Part shown: one piece after another, positions 48,498 to 59,375 of the stretch
Layout: each line of letters opens with the position of its first letter
Numbering within the stretch: position 1 is the stretch's first letter
Source of the DNA: Macrotis lagotis
Taxonomy: Eukaryota; Chordata; Mammalia; Peramelemorphia; Peramelidae
NCBI RefSeq assembly: GCF_037893015.1
Contig: NC_133662.1
Coordinates: 207,153,778 to 207,217,777, forward strand
Direction: 5' to 3'
Length of the DNA stretch: 64,000 nucleotides
Made by a program: the position numbers and the translations under genes
Notes under the pieces: generated by a model
The model's database searches: none
What the model was told of the DNA's origin: nothing
The model's input: only the letters and a program-made list of their open reading frames with translations

Positions 48498-48676
48498 TTA
48501 AAGCTTTTCACAGCATGAACTTTCTGACTTTCTAATTTTCATTATCATTAATCCTTGCCACTTATTCTATAGTCTTCCCATACTAACTTCTTGCTCTTCC
48601 TTCCAGGCTAGCAGGAACTTTTCCTCCTCACCTTTTTCACTTAGGATGCCTGGATTCCTTCAAGATTCAACTCTTA
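48498..48676 (+). mobile_element. L2 ORF2 C-terminus/3' UTR, part 1
   Basis: 'ctcctcacctttttcactta', 'ggatgcctggattccttcaag' and 'attcaactctta' match the end of L2 ORF2. The text resumes at 51207, so this is the host of the SNX4 retrocopy. Confidence 0.75.
48662..48676 (+). repeat. Target-site duplication of the SNX4 retrocopy, left copy
   Basis: 'aagattcaactctta', identical to 51192-51206. The retrocopy starts with the next base. Confidence 0.95.
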
Positions 48677-48701
48677 GACTGGGCGAACCGAGCCCGTCGC
48701 C

Positions 48702-50055
48702 ATGGAGCAGGGAGCACCCGAGCTGCCGCCGGGGGTTCTGGCCGAACCCCTGTGGGGCCCGGACGGCCACCGCCAGGCGGAGGAGGCCGGGGACAAGGAG
48801 GCGCGCGATGTCGGAAACGGGGCCGAGGGCCTGCTCGCAGGCTCCGGGGACGCCCCGATGACAGAAGGTAGGTTTTGGTCAAAGAAAATTGAAATTACTG
48901 TTTCAGAAGCAGATAAAAGAACTGGAAGAAATGCCATGAACATGCAAGAAACTTACACAACCGACCTCATTGAGACAAGGTCAGTTGAACCAAGTGATGT
49001 TCAGAGCGTTCTTACAGACTCTCTTTGGAGACGGGATAGCGAATTTGAATTATTGAGGAACTATTTGCTAGTTTACTATCCACATATTGTTGTCCCACCT
49101 CTGCCTGAAAAGAGGGCAGAATTTGTTTGGCATAAACACTCTGCAGACACCACGGATCCTAATTTTGTGATGAGATGAAGAATTGGTTTGGAAAACTTTC
49201 TTTTAAGAGTGGCTTCACATTCTGTTCTTTCTGAAGACAAAATCTTCTACTTGTTTTGAACACAGGGAAATAACTGGAAGGAGACGGTGAATGAAACAGG
49301 GTTCCAGCTCAAGGCAGACTCCAGGTTAAAAGCTCTTAATGCAACATTCAGAGTGAAAACCCCAGATAAGAGATTTACTGAACTAAAAACACTATGGTGA
49401 TAAACTACAGTCTGTCATCGCACACCTTCTTCGAGTCAGAGCCAGAGTGGCCCACCGACTCTATGGTGTCTTTAAAGTTCATGGAAATTATGGAAGAGTT
49501 TTTAGTGAATGGAGTGCCATAGAAAAAGAAATGGGGGATGGGCTACAGAGTGCAGGACACCATATGGATGTATATGCAGCTTCTATTGATGATATTTTAG
49601 AAGAAGAGGAACATTATGCAGATCAACTAAAGGAATATCTTTTCTATGCAGAAGCATTAAGAGCGGTTTGTAGGAAACATGAACTAATGCAGTATGATTT
49701 GGAGATGGCTGCTCAGGATCTGGCATCCAAAAAGCAACAGTGTGAAGAGCTTGCAACAGGAACTGTGAGGACATTCTCCCTAAAAGGAATGACTAGTAAA
49801 CTGTTTGGTCAAGAAACTCCAGAACAAAGGTGATAGAGGAACAAATAAATGAAGGAGAAGAACAGCTGCAGTCTAAAACTCTGGAAGGCAGAGAATTTGT
49901 CAAAGCTGCTTGGTCAGATATTGAACGCTTCAAAGAGCAAAAGAGCCGCGATTTAAAGGAAACTCTCATAAGCTATGCAATTGTACAGATTAGTATGTGC
50001 AAAAAAGGGAATTCAAGTGTGGACCAATGCTAAGGAATGCTTCAGCAAGATGTAA
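48702..50055 (+). pseudogene. SNX4: Processed retrocopy of SNX4 (sorting nexin 4), disrupted
   Basis: SNX4 is a PX-BAR sorting nexin. Its PX domain binds PtdIns3P on early endosomes and its BAR domain senses curvature; it acts in endosomal recycling. Here the full coding length is present without introns (about 455 codons, against 450 in human). The start ATG at 48702 follows a 25-base GC-rich leader. The PX region includes 'KRTGRNAMNMQETYT', 'SVLTDSLWRR' and 'YYPHIVVPPLPEKRAEFVW'. The BAR region (49447-50040) includes 'VHGNYGRVFSEWSAIEKEM', 'YADQLKEYLFYAEALRAVC' and 'GREFVKAAWSDIERFKEQK'. Lesions are a stop at 49176-49178 (codon 159), a stop at 49257-49259, one extra A in the run 49385-49389, a ~16-bp deletion at 49829, and one extra A in the run 50001-50006. 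The normal stop position is 50053-50055. The conserved PX 'RR(Y/F)SEF' reads 'RRDSEF'. A full-length product is impossible; a truncated N-terminal peptide of 158 residues could be made only if the locus is transcribed. Confidence 0.96.
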
Positions 50056-51191
50056 CACTATAGAAATGAATTCCTCTTTAATCAAGTGCCCCAGAACAGA
50101 AGCACAAGTACATAATGGAGACTTGAGTTGCTACCTGGTATATACAAAAATTTAAATCAATGTTCTTTATGGTGATTGTAGTTGTTAGAATAGCACAAAA
50201 AGGAGATGATGTTTTAATGAAGATTAATATTGAAATTAGGAACTTATGATGATTCTCCCCTCAACTCCCCAGTCATTTTGGTATTTTTTGGAAGAAATTT
50301 GAACTAATAAAAGTCCCAATTGTCAGGTCATGTTTCTATGTCCTTTCAGTCCATGCTTTTTCTATAAATGTATGAAATAATTTATAGAGTTTTTTACTTA
50401 AGATTATATTCTTGAGGTTTACCCAGAAAAGATGGCCAAGTGGAAACTCACCAGAATGCTGTGGGAGTGCTTTTTACTTGCCTTATAGTTGAGCTATTTG
50501 CTTAGACAAAAGCTCAGCAAAAACTTAATGTGAAATCTAAGCTATTCCACCCATACCTCCTCAGCACCCCTGTGAGTAATGTATGCATACACTAGAAAAT
50601 GCCTTCAACTTTGTGCTTCGCCAGAATTTTGATATTGGACAAAACTTTTATACTGCCAACAAAGAAGACAACTCTTTAAATGAGTAGTGGAATCCATTGT
50701 CATTAATTAGTAGAAAGCTTTTTAATTGAATATATTAAGTAAAATAAGGAAGTTTCCAAATAATTTTTTTCAAACCTGAGTGATGAGCCTAAATTAACTT
50801 GACTTAGCTCTTGACATATGGTGTTTCAGGGTACAAGATATAACATTTCAGTGTATAAGGTCTATATGTCAATAATATATGTGGTATCTTCATTATTAAC
50901 ATCCTTCTTTTATAATGCTTGGCTGTAATTTTGTAAAGAAAATAAATAAATTATATTGATTTTTTTTGTTTGATTTTCATGATGCAATATGTACAAAAGC
51001 CAGGCATCTTTACTTTTTGCTAGCTTTGCAGAATCTTAAATGTGAATTTATTGTTTCTAATTATGTAAAATAATAATAATACACTACTATTTGGCATTTG
51101 ACTTTTTTACATGTTGAAAATGTTGCATAGTATTGTGGAAATTGGCAGACTTAATAATAAAAGAAAGAAGCATTGTATTAATTTAAAAAAA
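50056..51191 (+). other. 3' UTR and poly(A) of the SNX4 retrocopy
   Basis: About 1.1 kb of AT-rich sequence continuous with the retrocopy, ending in a short A tract (from 51185). An AATAAA signal at 51156-51161 lies about 23 bases before the tract, as expected for the end of an mRNA. An earlier AATAAA cluster occurs near 50940. Confidence 0.85.
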
Positions 51192-51206
51192 AAGATTCAA
51201 CTCTTA
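51192..51206 (+). repeat. Target-site duplication of the SNX4 retrocopy, right copy
   Basis: 'aagattcaactctta' directly after the A tract, a perfect match to 48662-48676. Confidence 0.95.
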
Positions 51207-51336
51207 CATGAAGATTTTTCCCAATTCCATACATTTCTAGTGCTTTTCCTATTAAAGCTGTAATCCATTTACACTGTATGCAGCTTATGTTGATCTATTG
51301 CATTAGAATAGAAACCTCTTGAGGGTAGAAACTATT
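51207..51336 (+). mobile_element. L2 3' UTR, part 2
   Basis: 'catgaagatttttcccaatt', 'ctagtgcttttcctattaaa' and 'cattagaatagaaacctctt' followed by 'gagggtagaaactattc' are L2 3' UTR text continuing from 48676. Confidence 0.75.
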
Positions 51337-52225
51337 CTTTTTATTATTATATAAATATTTTATTTGTTTACCAATCATATACAATAATAGTTTCTGCCTA
51401 TGATCTTTTGGTAATGTTTTGAATTTTCCACATTTTCCCCCACCTTCTCTTCCCTCTCACTTCACCACCATAGAAGGCAATCTGATAACCTTTACATTTT
51501 TTCCATGCTATACAATGATCAAAATTGAATGTGTTAAGAGAAAAATCATATCCTTAAGGAAAAAAATAAAATATTAGAGATACCAAAATTATGTAGTACA
51601 CAAGAAAACTTCATTTTTAAAAATTAAAGTTCTTTGGTCATGGTTTAAACTTCACAGTTCTTTCTCTGGATACAGATGATACTCTCCATTGCAGATGCCC
51701 TAAAATTTTCCCTGATTATTGCACGGATGCAAGGAGCAAGTCCATTAAGTTTGATCACCATTCCCATGTTGCTGTTAGAGAATACAATGTTCTTCTGGTT
51801 CTGTTCCTCTCACTCAGCATCAATTCATGCAAGTCTTTCCAAGCTTCTCTGAAATCCCATCCCTCCTGATTTCTAATAGAATAATAGTGTTTCATACTGT
51901 ACATATACCATAATTTGTTCAGTCATTCCCCAACTGAAGGCCATTCACTTGATTTCTAAATTCTTTGCTACAACAGAGATGCTATGGATATTTTTGCATA
52001 AGTGATGTTTTTAACCCTTTTTTCATGATCTCTTCAGACTTAGTGGTGGTATTTCCTAATAAAAGGGTATATACATTTTTATTACCTTTTGGGTGTAATT
52101 CCAAATTGCTCTACAAAAAGGTTGGATCAGTTCACAACTCCACCAACAATGCATTAGTGTCCCAGATTTTCCATATCCCTTCCAACATTGATCATTGTCC
52201 TTTCTGGTCATATTGGCCAAGCAGA
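51337..52225 (-). mobile_element. L1 3' end, antisense, inserted in the L2 3' UTR
   Basis: 'aaatattttatttgtttacc', 'agttctttctctggatacag', 'ttctggttctgttcctctca', 'cattccccaactgaaggcca' and 'caccaacaatgcattagtgtc'. 'actattctt' and 'attattctt' on the two sides suggest a 9-bp target-site duplication. It is closely related to the 3' UTR at 18944-19660 and, in sense, 45830-46456. Confidence 0.85.
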
Positions 52226-52310
52226 TATTATTCTTAATTTTTGCTTTATGTCCAACATTTAGATCATATCCTAGCAAGGTGCTTAATAAATTCATGCATA
52301 TAGATTAATT
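52226..52310 (+). mobile_element. L2 3' terminus, part 3
   Basis: 'tttgctttatgtccaacatt' and 'aaggtgcttaataaattcat' are the usual L2 3' end, completing the L2 split by the retrocopy and the L1. Confidence 0.65.
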
Positions 52311-53487
52311 CCAATATAATTGTGGGGAGATTTTCTGCAATGGAGGGGGTAAGAAAATTTCACATAAGAAGGAAGTGATATCCAAATTTATCTAGTTCAA
52401 GCAACATTGTAAAGGAAAACCCACTATATAATAACCAACAATAATCTTTGAAGTTTTAAAGGGCTTATACTTAGTTCTATTATCAAGGAGAAAATTTGAT
52501 GTTTTATATATTTAATTAGCTAAAGAGTATTTTACTAAGATGTTCTTTTTTCTTATGCACTTTACTTTCATTTACTTTTTTCACATTACTATATAATCAT
52601 GTTGTAAAATAAATATAATTCCCCCACAAAAAAGAGAAACCTCAAGAAAAATGAAGTCAGAGAAAAGCAAATTGTGCTTCACTCAGTATTCAGATACCAT
52701 AAGCTCTGTCTTTATCATAAATCCATCAGAAAAATTGCTTCAATATTTTTTCCCACAGTTGTTTTTTGCTAGTTGTATTTCCCAGCATCCTGTTCCTTGC
52801 TACCCCCATTTTTTTCTATTCTCTCCTTTCTCTCTGTCTTTTGTCAAAAGTGTGTTGTATTTGACTACCCTCTCTTCTATCACCCACACTTCTCTTTCCC
52901 TCCTTTCTCCCATCTCTTTCTCCTGTTTTTATCTCTAGGGAAAGATAGAGTTCGATATCCAATTGAGTACGTATGTTATTTCCTCTTTAAACCACTTCTG
53001 ATGATGATAGTGAAGCATTACTCATTCCCCTCACCTTTCCCCTTCCACTCACTCCATTTTTCTTGTGAAATAACAGTCCATTCCACCTTTCCTTTCCATT
53101 TTCCTAGTACATTCCTTTCTTATTCATTAACTCTATTTTTATAATATATTTTCATATACAGATCCCTCCTATCTATATATTCTCCTTCTAATTACCCTAA
53201 TAAATGAGAAGTTTCATAGGAGTTATCAGTATCATCTTCCCATGCAGTAGTATAAGCAGTTCAACATCATTAGTTCCTTCATAATTTGCCCTTCCTGTTT
53301 TCACCCTCTCTATGCCTCACCTGAGTCCTGTACTTGAAGATTAAACTTTCTATTCAACACTGGTTGTTTCAACAGGAAAGTTTGAAAGCCCCCCTATTTC
53401 ATTGAATGTCCATCTTTCCCCTAAAGGAGGATGTTCATTGTGCTGTATAGTTGATTCTTGGTTGAAATCCAAACCCTTTTGCCTTCT

Positions 53488-53613
53488 GGGGTTAAGTGGC
53501 TTGACCAAGGCCACACAGCTAGGTAATTATTAAGTGTTTGAGACCAGATTTGAACCCAGGTACTCCTGACTCCAGGGCCGGTGCTTTATCCACTGCACCA
53601 CCTAGCCACCCCC
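53488..53613 (-). mobile_element. Short tRNA-headed SINE (WSINE1-like), antisense, tail-less
   Basis: 'ggggttaagtggcttgacca', 'gactccagggccggtgcttt', 'gcaccacctagccacccc'. The usual 'aggtttttgcaaggca' tail complement is missing. Confidence 0.9.
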
Positions 53614-53639
53614 TATGAACTCTTAATGTAGAAGCTGCT

Positions 53640-54650
53640 AAATCTTGTGTTATCCTAATTTCAGCTCCATGATATTTGAATTGTTTCTTTCTGACAATTT
53701 ATATTTTCTCCTTGACTTTGGAGTTCTAGAATTTGGCTATAATGTTCCTGGGAGTTTTTATTTTGAAATTTCTTTCAGGAGGAGACTGATGAATGCTCTC
53801 AATTTCTATTTTACCCTCTGTTTCTAGGATATCAGGGCATTTTTCTGGATTATTTTTTGGAAAAATGAAGTCTAGACTGTTTTTCATGACTTTCAAGTAT
53901 CCCAATAATATTTAAATTATTTCTCCTGGATCTATTTTCCAGATTAATTTTTCCAATGAGAAGTTCCACACTTTCTTTTAGTTCTTCATTCTTTTTGTTT
54001 TGTTTTGTTTTTCTGGATTTCTCACAAAGTCATCAGTCTCTGTTCATTTCATTCTCCATTTGAAGGAATAATTTTTCCTTCTGGCCAATTTTCTTTTTAA
54101 GGCATTTTTCTCCTCATAGGCCTTTTGAACTGCTTTTTCCTTTCAACCTAAATTGGTTTCTAAAATGTTATTTTCTTCAGAAATTTTTGATTATTATTTT
54201 TTTGTAATTTCTTCAACAGGCTGCTGACTTGGTTTTCATGATTTTCCCACATCACTCCCATTTCTCTTCCCAATTATTCCTCTACCTCCCTTACTTTGTT
54301 TTAGGTTTTTTGCTAGGCAAGCGGGGTTAAGTGGTTTGCCCAAGGCCACACAGCTAGGTAATTATTAAGTGTCTGAGGCCGGGTTGGAACTCAGGTACTC
54401 CTGACTCCAGGGCTGGTGTTCTATCTACTGTGCCATCTAGCTGCCACCCCTTACTTTATTTTCAAAATATTTTTTGAACTCTTCTATACCCTGCAACACA
54501 TTTATAATTTTTTGGATGTTTTAGATACAGAAGCTTTGATTTTATCATCTTCTGAGTGTATATTCTGATCCTCCAAGGGACCAAAGTAATTTTTTCTTCT
54601 TCCGTCATTTGCTCATTTCCCCAGCATATGACTTGATTCTAATTCTTTGT
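53640..54650 (-). pseudogene. L1 ORF1p pseudogene, split by a SINE
   Basis: The + strand shows antisense ORF1 in order: C-terminal domain ('ttgtgttatcctaatttcag', 'gagttctagaatttggctat'), RRM region ('gatatcagggcatttttctg', 'ctggatctattttccagatt') and coiled coil ('tctggccaattttctttttaagg', 'gctgacttggttttcatgat'). Translation on the minus strand is interrupted by stops and by the SINE at 54303-54449. Confidence 0.65.
54303..54449 (-). mobile_element. Short tRNA-headed SINE (WSINE1-like), antisense, with target-site duplication
   Basis: 'aggttttttgctaggcaagc' to 'tgccatctagctgccac'. Flanks 'cttactttgtttt' and 'cttactttatttt' differ at one base. Confidence 0.93.
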
Positions 54651-55450
54651 TAAGGTGGAGCTCCACTTCCCAGGTGGAGAACACACTTTGCCAAGCATTT
54701 AAGGGTTTTCACAGCACTTTTCAAGGATAACTCCCAGGGACTTTATGTCCTCCTGGGACTTATAAGAAGCTCTGACTGCTCTCCTGGTATGTTCTCTGAT
54801 CTGTGAATGACCATAAAGCACTCCCCTCTGCTCTGGAATTGTGAGGAGGTTCTCTGCTTTACTACAATAGTAAAACCACTTTTCCTGAGATTGGGGTCCA
54901 AAATGAACCTAAGTATAGACAAAGCAACAAAATCCTGCCTCAGAGATAGCAAAGAAAACTCTGCAGTCTCCATCCATGGGCTGAGCAGCTTGGAAGCAGT
55001 TGCCAGGTGACTCCCTGTCAGGTGGCTCCACAGGCCTGTTCCTGGTTCTCTGGCATGGAGCTGTGCTAAGGACCATGCTGGACTGGGTTCTGGGCTCACT
55101 GTGGTGTGGCAGAATTTTCTTGCTGACCTTCCAAGTTGTCTTTGAGAAGCCCTGGGTTGAGAAGTCTGGAAACCACCCCCACTGCCACACATCCAGGTAA
55201 CCCTTGGGACCCAGGTAGCCCACAGACTATTTCTGGATGGCTGGAGCTTGTTTGCTCTGGTAGCCTAACCCTGGTGTAAAAGAATGCTCTTGTGGCTCTT
55301 CCAAATTGTTTTGGGATGGGAAATTGCTTCACTCAGTCTCTATATGGGTTCCACCACTCTAGAATTTGGCTGGAATCATTATTTAGAAGTATTTGGTGTG
55401 ATCTAGGGGAGAATAGCCAAGATTTCCTGCCTTCACTCTGCCATCACTAA

Positions 55451-57360
55451 CATGCTCTTTTGCCAGTTGTTGGAACATCCCTGCAACTTGCAGCAGAATT
55501 TGCATAATCCTTACAGTACCAGTCATACATATCTTTCATTATTTCTCCCAACTCTTTTAATGCTTTGCTTCTTTTCTATGTATATAAGATAATTTCCTGG
55601 GATTTTTGCTGTCATTAAGTATTCTACATTTTAATTTGTTTCTAATCTATCTTTCTTCTTCAGGAGATTGCAGACTGCACTAAGGAGCAAGGACTCTGTA
55701 TGGTAGAAACACCATTTAGAAATCCCCATGATGTGAAGTAGAATGCTTTATATAGAGATGGCACTCCAAGAAATGATGTTCAACTGAATGTCACAATATT
55801 AGAAAATGAAATCTCATGTGTACTTGAGTAAACTATCTACCTTTAAACTCACCCTAATAGAGTAAACCTCTTATTGGTATGTGTGGGTCTGCTCCCAGGG
55901 ATAAAATATAAAAAGGAGTAAGTGAAGTCTAAATTAAATTTTGTGAGGGAAGGTTTCACAGAATCCAGAAAAGAAGTGTATGACATATAGACATATCACG
56001 ATGATACTATGACTGCCATTTATTCTAATACAACAGAATGCATTTAGTCGATCACAATAACTTAATTCTCAAAATATATGAATATTATAAAATGTATTTT
56101 TTTGCCTTAGAGACAAATCCAATGAGTTTTATATTTTTTCTTTTGCAGTCTGGAACTAGATACATGACCATTAAGATAAGAGTTAGCCCCTAGTTTATGC
56201 CTTATGAGACATGTGAGCCACAGCAACATAAGACTGAATTATCTTTTGTCCTGGTCATGAGTGTATTTCATGTTATTTTCATTGTAAATGCTACATGTAT
56301 GAGATGTCAAAATATGTGTAAAAGCACATTAAGTGCATGCATACTTTATTATATAGTCTCTTGAATTACCACAAGGAAACAATATATGTGATTTCTGATA
56401 GTGTACATTAAGCTGAATAATTTTAGTAATGCTATTGATTTATTCACACTCAGTCCTCTTATCTTCCTCTGCATGTAGTCAGATAGGTTACTATCTGTCA
56501 TTGACTGAGAATGAATTTGGAAAGTTTCCTGGTTATTTAATTACTGTACAATAATGAAATTAGACACTTGTAGGTCAAACAAGTTAACAAAGATTTATTT
56601 AACTAGAGTACTAAAAGGTTAGCCAATGGTAACCCAAAGATTACCCAAATGGTTACAGTAGTCAGCTAGTTTAGTCATGATGTATCTCACTCAATATGCC
56701 TACACAGCATCAGGATATAGTCATCAATTTTGAAAGGCCTTAACTGTATTTAGGCAGACCTTTGATACTCCAGGTGAAAATAATTTAGGTCTTCATGAAA
56801 TCAAATCAATGCAGATTCAGATAAGTATTAGCCCCTTGAACCAATCTAGCCTTGGGAGCATCCCTTACCTTTTAGAGAAAGATTTAGCAGAGACTAATTG
56901 GTGTATGGAGTTGGGGAGGACTGAGAGATATTGATACTTTAATATCAATAGTGAATTCAATTTAAAGAAATCATACTTCAGGGTGTTGGAAACAAAGAAA
57001 TGAAAAAGTTTGTTGGGCAGGGAAGAAGTATTGTAGCAATATTCTTTTATTAAAAAGTTCACAAACAAGATAGTTGAAACTAGCTATTAACAGTGCCTGT
57101 AGTCCTATCCATTAGAGGAAGAAAGCAGTTTTGCAGCAGGTGGGTGAAAAAATATATGGGTAATCTATTTCAGGGCATTAATAACTACTGATATTAATTT
57201 GAATCTTTTCTATATCTTCCAGTGACTATCATATAGCAATTATTTGATCAATATTTCATCATTGACTGATTAGTTGAATATCAATATCAATGGATTTTTT
57301 TCCAGTGTCCATAACAATTAAGTAGACATTGTGGAGTGCTTAAAGTTTGATCAGACATAA
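55451..57360. other. Unassigned 1.9-kb block
   Basis: No L1, L2 or SINE text and no coding signal recognised. It is one of the longest unexplained stretches of the window. Confidence 0.4.
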
Positions 57361-57520
57361 AAAAGTCAAGGTCATCTACTGCATCTACTGACTCTGGAAG
57401 TTAAAGTGAGGTTCATGACTTTGTTAACAACACTGCCTCACTTAAATCCAGTTCACACACAATTTATGACATCATACTCATGATGATATTGATCATCATA
57501 GAAAACAAAGGACAATTAAC
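57361..57520 (+). mobile_element. 3' part of RTE-tailed SINE
   Basis: 'ctctggaagttaaagtgagg', 'cactgcctcacttaaatcca' and 'gttcacacacaatttatgac' follow the body of the family seen at 13654 and 30434, ending 'gaaaacaaaggacaattaac'. Confidence 0.65.
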
Positions 57521-57585
57521 AATAAGAAGAATCTATTGTTTTCTATGATGATCAATATCATCATGAGTATGATGTCATAAATTGT
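57459..57585. repeat. Perfect 50-bp inverted repeat with 27-bp spacer
   Basis: Arm 57459-57508 is the exact reverse complement of 57536-57585. The left arm is the 3' end of the SINE. Each arm also contains a smaller inverted pair (atgatgat/atcatcat). Pairing stops abruptly on both sides. Confidence 0.97.
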
Positions 57586-58130
57586 AAAACAGATTATCAT
57601 AAACAATCTATATTTGTTGAGTATTTACTATATCTAAATCAACATCCTGGGCTCTATGTCATTCAGTAAATAAGTATTTTATTGAGAATTTATTATATAT
57701 TAACTTGGAGAGTTACAAATAAAGTAAAAAATAAATACTTGGGAACCTTGTAGTATGATGGGAGAGTTAACATGAAAATAACTGGTTGTGAAAGATATAC
57801 AGATCAGACTGAAAGTAATTGCAAAGAGAACACACTAGAAGGGTGTAAGAGAGAAACCAGAGCATGACTCCTAAAAAAAGATAAGATTTTCAACTAACAT
57901 TTAACAGATGCTAGTCCTAAGGAAACAAAGTGGAGCATTCTAGGAAATTAAAATAGCCACAGCAAGGGCACAGAAATGGAAGAGTTTGATGTTCAATAAA
58001 TAGTAAGGAGGCTAATGTATTTACGTCAAAATATTTGTGAAGAACAATGAAACATAAGAAATTTGGAAAAATAGCAAGACACAAGGATATGAACCTAAAT
58101 GGAGATACTTATACTTCAACCTAGAGATAA

Positions 58131-58403
58131 TCAGAAGCCAGTGAAATTTATTGAGTGCGGAGTGGAGAGGTGTATTACATAGTCAGACTTACATTTTAGG
58201 AAAAGCACTTTGATTTTAGAGTCAAGGATGGCTTGGATAAGATAAAGGTACGAGGCAGGGATATTAGTGAAAAACAACTTTCTATAGTTCAGGCGACAAG
58301 TAACAGGAGCTTGAACTAGAGTTGCAGATTTTGTAAGTGGAGAGGAGAATATACACACATATACACATCTCATTGTGAAGGTAATAATGGCAATGTTCAA
58401 CAA
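58131..58403 (-). pseudogene. L2 ORF2 C-terminal (post-RT) fragment
   Basis: The minus frame reads 'ATLVQAPVTCRLNYRKLFF', 'NIPASYLYLIQAILDSKIKV' and 'LFLKCKSDYVIHLSTPHSIN'. It aligns with the L2 block 'TTLVQA.VTSRLDYCNSLLTG.PAS.L..LQSI...A.RVI.LK.KSDHVT'. One of the better preserved L2 coding remnants here. Confidence 0.88.
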
Positions 58404-58715
58404 TGTATTGTTTCAAAATGTATCAGATATATTGAATAAATAAAATGAAGAATATGGGATGACAAGTTTACCCTTTGGTGAATGGAAAGATGATGATGCC
58501 CTCAACAGTTATGGGAAAGCTCAGAAGATGCTAGGGTTTTGCGGGATTCAGGTAGGAAGATAATAAATTCTATTTTAGCTATACAAAGTTTGAGATATTT
58601 ATAAAATTATCTACTTTGAAATGTCCAAAAGGCAATTGGCAATGTGTTATAGTCTCAAATTTTAGTAATGTTATGATAATGCTATAGTTTCATGAAGAAG
58701 ATTATGACTGTATCT

Positions 58716-58915
58716 ATTGCCAGTGGAGAAAGTACTGAACCTGAATTTAGGAATTCTCATCTTTATGAGTTCAAATTAAAGACTTTCTAGCTGTGTGACT
58801 CTGAACAAATCATTTACCCCTTTTGCCTCAGTTTTTCATCTGTAAAATGATCTGGAAAAGGAAAAATCAGGTCCTGAAGAGTAAGACACAACTAAGAAAA
58901 CTTGAAGAAGACATT
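58716..58915 (+). mobile_element. MAR1-like SINE, diverged
   Basis: 'atgagttcaaattaaagact', 'ctagctgtgtgactctgaac', 'cttttgcctcagtttttcat', 'ctgtaaaatgatctggaaaa', 'gtaagacacaactaagaaaa'. Confidence 0.8.
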
Positions 58916-59375
58916 CATTAAAACCCTGGGGGCTGATGAGATCATCTTAAAGGTCAAGATATTATAGAATGATCAGAGAAAGGCCAGCAGAGAGCTTTGA
59001 GATACCATTATAGCTAGTTAGCATATCTTGCATGAATATCCAACAAAAGAGACTGATGAATGGTTAGACAAGGAGACAAAGAAGGGAAGATTATCTTGTA
59101 AATCTGAGAATAAGTGTATTTAGGAGATAACTTCAAAACTGAGGTGTTCACTATCCTTCTGATAATCAATAAGCATGCATTATGTCTTTACTTTGTGCAC
59201 AGGATGACAAGGATATAATTTGAAAAGACATTAAGTAGCATGAAAATTGAGGGAAAAATTAGATTTGCCAATGAAGAGAATTTTGGCAACTTTGGATAAG
59301 ACTGTCCTGGGATCAGTAAGCAAATTACACTGAGTTTTGAAGCAAGTGAGTGAAGAAGAAGAAAATTTTTTAAAA

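Larger units (their letters stand above)
52590..55450 (-). mobile_element. L1 derivative, antisense: 3' UTR piece joined to inter-ORF, ORF1 and 5' UTR
   Basis: A 3' UTR piece (52590-52780) passes straight into inter-ORF text ('tatccaattgagtacgtatg', 'caggaaagtttgaaagcccc'), then ORF1 at about 53.6-54.65 kb, then a GC-richer 5' UTR. It ends near 55450 with degraded head text 'gaatagccaagatttcctgcc...ctgccatcac'. No ORF2 is recognised, so it is ORF1-only like the element at 18944-22668. The minus-strand open frames at 54743-55332 are 5' UTR, not genes. Confidence 0.65.
57600..59375 (-). mobile_element. L2 LINE, 3' UTR to RT, antisense
   Basis: 'cagtaaataagtattttattg', 'agccagtgaaatttattgag', 'agtcagacttacattttagg', 'gatgatgccctcaacagtta' and 'ggggctgatgagatcatctt' follow L2 read from the 3' end. 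A MAR1-like SINE occupies 58716-58915. Confidence 0.8.

Noticed and set aside
48667..48943. Minus-strand frames of 71 and 89 residues rich in Pro/Arg
   Set aside because: Shadows of the GC-rich SNX4 5' coding end; the + frame is the homologous one.
54743..55332. Overlapping minus-strand frames of 149, 104 and 78 residues
   Set aside because: They lie in a GC-richer L1 5' UTR; several overlapping phases are open at once and no start context or family match is seen.
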